Source: an uncultured Lachnospiraceae bacterium (GTDB lineage Bacteria; Bacillota; Clostridia; Lachnospirales; Lachnospiraceae). From it: 64,000 bases of DNA. This document shows, piece after piece, positions 60,329 to 64,000 of the stretch. Under the pieces are notes generated by a model, which ran no database searches, was not told the origin of the DNA, and saw only the letters and a program-made list of their open reading frames with translations. The stretch's first letter is position 1. Every line of letters starts with the position of its first letter. A program made the translations under genes and the position numbers. The stretch is taken from NCBI GenBank assembly GCA_910578405.1, contig CAJTQO010000004.1, positions 1 through 64,000 of the forward strand. The letters are read 5' to 3'.

Positions 60329-61804
60329 ATGAGTGAAGTGATGTTATTTACCGTTATTTTATTGCCGGCGCTGACAGGTGTACTGACTTTTGCGATTCCT
60401 TTTAAAAAAAGATGGCATATGGAAGCGTTTCTGGAGACGTTGGTGGTATTCAATACTTTGCTGGTGTGGTCGCTGCTTGCCCACAGGCCGGAAGAGAAGT
60501 TTGTTTTGGCGAATTTTATAGGAAACCTTACCATCTCCTTTCAAGTAGACGGGATGACAATTGTATTTGCCGGGCTGGTTTCGTTCCTGTGGCCGTTTGC
60601 CACGCTGTATGCATTGGAATATATGACCAAGGAGAAACATGAAAAGATTTTCTTTATGTTTTATACCATAACCTATGGGGTGACGTTGGGCATAGCTTTG
60701 GCGGGGAATTTACTGACGATGTACTTCTTTTACGAATTGCTCACCTTGGTGACAGTGCCTTTAGTGATGCATACGCTAACGAGGGAAGCAATACTGGCAA
60801 GCCGGAAGTATTTGTATTATTCGCTGGGTGGGGCGGCATTTGCCTTTATTGGCCTGATTTTTATTATTGTTTATGGAGGGACGACGGACTTTGTGCTGGG
60901 CGGTGTGCTGGATATGGAAAGGATAGGGGATAGGGGAAATGTCCTGCTGTTAATATATGTTATAGCGTTTATGGGATTTGGCGTGAAAGCGGCGATTTTC
61001 CCTTTCAATTCCTGGCTGCCGCAGGCCGGGGTGGCGCCTACGCCAGTGACGGCGCTGCTCCATGCGGTAGCGGTGGTGAAGGCAGGGGCTTTTGCCATTC
61101 TGCGGCTGACCTATTACAGTTATGGAGCGGAATTTTTAAAAGGGACATGGGCGCAATATGTGACGATGGCTGTGGTTATGTTTACCATTGTATATGGGTG
61201 CAGCCGGGCAGTGAAGGAAACGCACATTAAAAGACGGCTGGCTTATTCCACGGTCAGCAATTTGTCTTACATCCTCTTTGGAGCGACCTTGCTTTCTCCT
61301 ATGGGAATGGTAGGAGCTTTGTGCCATATGGTGTTCCATGCGTTTATGAAAATCGGCGCATTTTTCTGCGCAGGCGCCATTATGCATCAGACAGAAAAAC
61401 GTTATGTGCATGAACTGGACGGCATGGGAAGAAAGATGCCGTGGGTATTTGGGGTTTTTGCCATTTCCGCCCTGGGCCTGATGGGCGTGCCGGGGTTTGC
61501 CGGGTTTATTAGTAAATGGAATCTGGCTTATGCGGCAGTGGAGAGTGAAAACGCACTGGCTTATTTGGGGATTGGCTGTCTGCTGCTGTCGGCGCTGTTG
61601 ACGGCAATTTATATGCTGACTATTGTGGTAAGGGCATTTTTTCCGCCGGCAGATTTTGACAACAGCGGTTTGGAGGATGTAAAAGACCCAAACTGGAAGA
61701 TGCTTGTGCCGTTGGCAGTGTTTGCGGTTATGACAGTGGCGCTTGGCTTATACTCTGTGCCATGCCTGAGATTTTTCAATGATGTAGCCGCTGGGTTATA
61801 TTAA
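60329..61804 (+). CDS. Proton-translocating antiporter-like subunit, third of four
   Basis: A 491-residue NuoM/N-like protein, about 14 TM segments. Glu in FFYELLTLVTVPLV, Lys in GFGVKAAIFPFNSWLPQAG and VAVVKAGAFA, and FHAFMKIGAFF are intact. It starts 13 bases after the second copy. RBS GAAAGGGGCAGGGT. Confidence 0.9.
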   Translation: MSEVMLFTVILLPALTGVLTFAIPFKKRWHMEAFLETLVVFNTLLVWSLLAHRPEEKFVLANFIGNLTISFQVDGMTIVFAGLVSFLWPFATLYALEYMTKEKHEKIFFMFYTITYGVTLGIALAGNLLTMYFFYELLTLVTVPLVMHTLTREAILASRKYLYYSLGGAAFAFIGLIFIIVYGGTTDFVLGGVLDMERIGDRGNVLLLIYVIAFMGFGVKAAIFPFNSWLPQAGVAPTPVTALLHAVAVVKAGAFAILRLTYYSYGAEFLKGTWAQYVTMAVVMFTIVYGCSRAVKETHIKRRLAYSTVSNLSYILFGATLLSPMGMVGALCHMVFHAFMKIGAFFCAGAIMHQTEKRYVHELDGMGRKMPWVFGVFAISALGLMGVPGFAGFISKWNLAYAAVESENALAYLGIGCLLLSALLTAIYMLTIVVRAFFPPADFDNSGLEDVKDPNWKMLVPLAVFAVMTVALGLYSVPCLRFFNDVAAGLY

Positions 61805-61898
61805 AAGCGGGACGGCAGTTGCACAACAGAAATTAAGAATAAAAACAGCAGCGGCGCATATAGTGTCGGTTGCAAAACTGGAAAAGGAGGTTTGCCGG

Positions 61899-64000
61899 AT
61901 GGAAGGGAATGTGATGCTGTTTTTTCTTGTGTTTTTTCCTATGGCAGGCGCAGTGGTTTCCTACCTGGTGGGGCGTAAGCATAAGACAGGCAGGGATTAT
62001 GCCGCGGATTTTGTAGTGGCAGTGGAATTCGCAGCAATGCTTTATGTATTTGTTTCTTATTTTACGGCGGCAGGCTGGATTGGCCAAAACCCGGCCGGGC
62101 TGGAAGCGGCGCCGGGTTATGTAACATATGGGAACATTCCGGGGGTCTGCGGAATGGGCCTGCATTTTATTTTGGATGGTTTCCGGGCATTGTATGGGTT
62201 GGTTGCGGCGTTTATGTGGCTGTTGTCCACGCTTTTTTCCAAAGAGTATTTTGCCGGCTATCGGAACCGGAACAGATATTATCTGTTTTTGCTCCTAACG
62301 TTGGGAGCTATTATGGGTGTGTTTTTATCGGCGGATTTGTATACGATGTTTATTTTCTTTGAGATGATGTCCTTTACTTCTTATGTATGGGTGGTGCATG
62401 AAGAAAAGGCGGATTCCATACGGGCGGCGGATACGTATCTGGCAGTGGCGACGCTTGGCGGCCTGGTAATGCTTATGGGGTTGTTCTTGCTATATCATAC
62501 AACAGGCACTTTGAGCATTGGAAGGCTGTACGAAGTATGTGGCAGGATTATGCATGATTCTAACCCCGCAGAGGAAATGAGCCAAAAAGCACTTTATGTG
62601 GCAGGCGCATGTATGCTGTTTGGCTTTGGGGCAAAGGCAGGCGCTTTTCCGCTGCATATCTGGCTGCCCAAAGCGCATCCGGTGGCGCCTGCCCCGGCCA
62701 GTGCGCTGCTTTCCGGCATTTTGACGAAAGCAGGGATATTTGGCATTCTGGTATTAAGCTGCGATATGTTCCTTCATGACGTGAAGTGGGGCGCCTTGCT
62801 TCTTTTGCTTGGCGTGGTGACAATGGCATTGGGCGCTGTGCTGGCGTTGTTTTCCATAAATCTGAAGCGGACATTGGCCTGTTCGTCGGTTTCCCAGATT
62901 GGCTTTATCCTGATAGGAATTGGGATGCAGGGGCTGTTAGGGCAGGAGGACAGTCTGGCGGTGCGGGGGGCGCTGCTTCATATGGTGAATCATTCGCTGT
63001 TTAAACTAACGCTATTTCTGGCGGCAGGGGTGGTTTATATGAACATTCATAAATTGGATTTAAACGAAATCCGGGGATTTGGACGTAAGAAGCCGTTGCT
63101 TCATTTTATATTTCTTATGGGAGCTATGGGAATCGGCGGTTTTCCGCTTTGGAGCGGATATGTAAGCAAAACGTTAATCCATGAAAGCATTGCGGAATAT
63201 ATAAATGCCCTTAGGATGGGGCATATCCAGGCCGGGATATTAAGCGTAGGATGGATGAAAGGGGTGGAATGGCTGTTTCTCATCAGCGGCGGCTGTACGG
63301 TGGCTTATATGCTCAAATTGTATGTGGCGTTGTTTTTAGAGAAAAATAAAGACGGCGCCATACAGGAGAAGTTTGATGCTTTGCAAGGGAAGTATATGGG
63401 GAAAGTGAGTGCGGCGGCATTGACGGTAGGGGCATGTCTGTTCCCGGTAATGGGTATGGCGCCTGGGATTATTATGAATGATATTGCAGATTTGGGGGAG
63501 GATTTTATGCATCCGGCAGTGGAAGTGACCATAAAGTATTTCAGTGTGGCCAACCTAAAAGGGGCGTTGCTTTCCATATTGATTGGCCTGGCGGTTTATT
63601 GGCTGGTGATTCGCAAAGGGATGATGGAAAAAGAGGGGGACGGCCTGGTATATGTGAACCGTTGGAACAGGTATTGGGATTTGGAGAATGCGGTTTACCG
63701 CCCCTTACTTTTAAGAATCCTGCCTATGGTCTTTGGGGTAATATGCCGTATTCTGGACAGTTTGTTGGATGGGTTTGTGATTTTGCTTCGCAAGACAGTT
63801 TATAAAGACAGCCGGATTCCTCACGAATTGCAGGAAGGGACTTTCTTTACCCATGTGGTGGGGATGGAAATGGACCGTATGGTGCATTTCTTAAACCGGA
63901 CAGCCTGGAAGCGGACGCCCCATAAAGAGGAATGCGAACACAGGCTGGCAATGAAGCATGAGGAATGGGAGGAAAACGGGACGATTATCAGCCGGAGCCT
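61899..64000 (+). CDS. Proton-translocating antiporter-like subunit, fourth of four, partial at window end
   Basis: ATG 61899 follows AAAAGGAGGTTTGCCGG, a full RBS, and the frame has no stop to 64000 (at least 700 residues; 3' end not seen). Glu in FIFFEMMSFTSYVWV, Lys in GFGAKAGAFPLHIWLPKAH and GILTKAGIFG, and HSLFKLTLFLA are intact. It is longer than the other three, like MrpA/NuoL/HyfB types with extra C-terminal TMs and a charged tail. It ends inside the hydrophilic tail, so the real stop may be close. Confidence 0.85.
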   Translation, partial: MEGNVMLFFLVFFPMAGAVVSYLVGRKHKTGRDYAADFVVAVEFAAMLYVFVSYFTAAGWIGQNPAGLEAAPGYVTYGNIPGVCGMGLHFILDGFRALYGLVAAFMWLLSTLFSKEYFAGYRNRNRYYLFLLLTLGAIMGVFLSADLYTMFIFFEMMSFTSYVWVVHEEKADSIRAADTYLAVATLGGLVMLMGLFLLYHTTGTLSIGRLYEVCGRIMHDSNPAEEMSQKALYVAGACMLFGFGAKAGAFPLHIWLPKAHPVAPAPASALLSGILTKAGIFGILVLSCDMFLHDVKWGALLLLLGVVTMALGAVLALFSINLKRTLACSSVSQIGFILIGIGMQGLLGQEDSLAVRGALLHMVNHSLFKLTLFLAAGVVYMNIHKLDLNEIRGFGRKKPLLHFIFLMGAMGIGGFPLWSGYVSKTLIHESIAEYINALRMGHIQAGILSVGWMKGVEWLFLISGGCTVAYMLKLYVALFLEKNKDGAIQEKFDALQGKYMGKVSAAALTVGACLFPVMGMAPGIIMNDIADLGEDFMHPAVEVTIKYFSVANLKGALLSILIGLAVYWLVIRKGMMEKEGDGLVYVNRWNRYWDLENAVYRPLLLRILPMVFGVICRILDSLLDGFVILLRKTVYKDSRIPHELQEGTFFTHVVGMEMDRMVHFLNRTAWKRTPHKEECEHRLAMKHEEWEENGTIISRS

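Overview
The window looks like a chromosomal segment of a low-to-mid GC, spore-forming anaerobe of the Clostridia, most likely a gut Lachnospiraceae. Several things point there: spmB, the [FeFe]-hydrogenase maturases HydE/HydF/HydG, many radical-SAM/ferredoxin-type and anaerobe-type proteins, strong AGGAGG ribosome binding sites, TTGACA/TATAAT-like promoters, and short dispersed repeats. I saw no rRNA, tRNA, CRISPR array or intact transposase. The assignment to family is inference.

Region 1 (1-3.4 kb) starts with a gene broken by an in-frame amber codon and about 0.9 kb of decayed sequence, followed by an ECF-like sigma factor and a DUF2461 protein. Region 2 (3.4-14.1 kb) is the most unusual part: a two-component system, then VTC-type polyphosphate polymerase, DUF4956 membrane protein, CotH kinase-like protein and a lipoprotein; then a divergent XRE regulator with two operator-like sites; then a second set in rotated order (LTD/CotH protein, VTC, DUF4956). 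I read this as a doubled, regulated cell-envelope phosphoryl or polyphosphate system of unknown purpose.

Region 3 (14.1-25.8 kb) is mainly carbohydrate use: a DUF5060/DUF4038-type glycoside hydrolase, spmB with a damaged or unusual start, split beta-galactosidase LacL/LacM, an ABC-class RNA-type ATPase with an RGG-like insert, hemerythrin, a membrane-anchored Mrr nuclease, an FGGY kinase and AraD. Region 4 (26-34 kb) holds a MutS2-like ATPase without its Smr nuclease domain, the hydE-hydG-hydF maturation operon (leftward), an unknown protein, and exonuclease III.

Region 5 (34-43.7 kb) has a tandem-repeat lipoprotein, an MBOAT/SGNH acyl-transfer pair with a divergent DUF4358 lipoprotein, a VWA-like protein, a HAD phosphatase, a DUF362 ferredoxin protein, murG with a TSCPD protein, and a membrane protein with a long charged tail. 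Region 6 (43.9-54.2 kb) is housekeeping: pgi, Lhr-type helicase, cytidylate kinase-like protein, DEDD exonuclease, D-Ala-D-Ala carboxypeptidase, trmB, trxA.

Region 7 (54.3 kb to the end) is an Mrp/Mbh-like membrane operon in the order E, F, G, MbhD, fused MbhE-MrpB, C, followed by four consecutive NuoL/M/N-like antiporter subunits, the last running off the window. All four keep the Glu/Lys residues of proton-pumping subunits. The catalytic partner (hydrogenase or other oxidoreductase) must lie beyond position 64000 if it exists.
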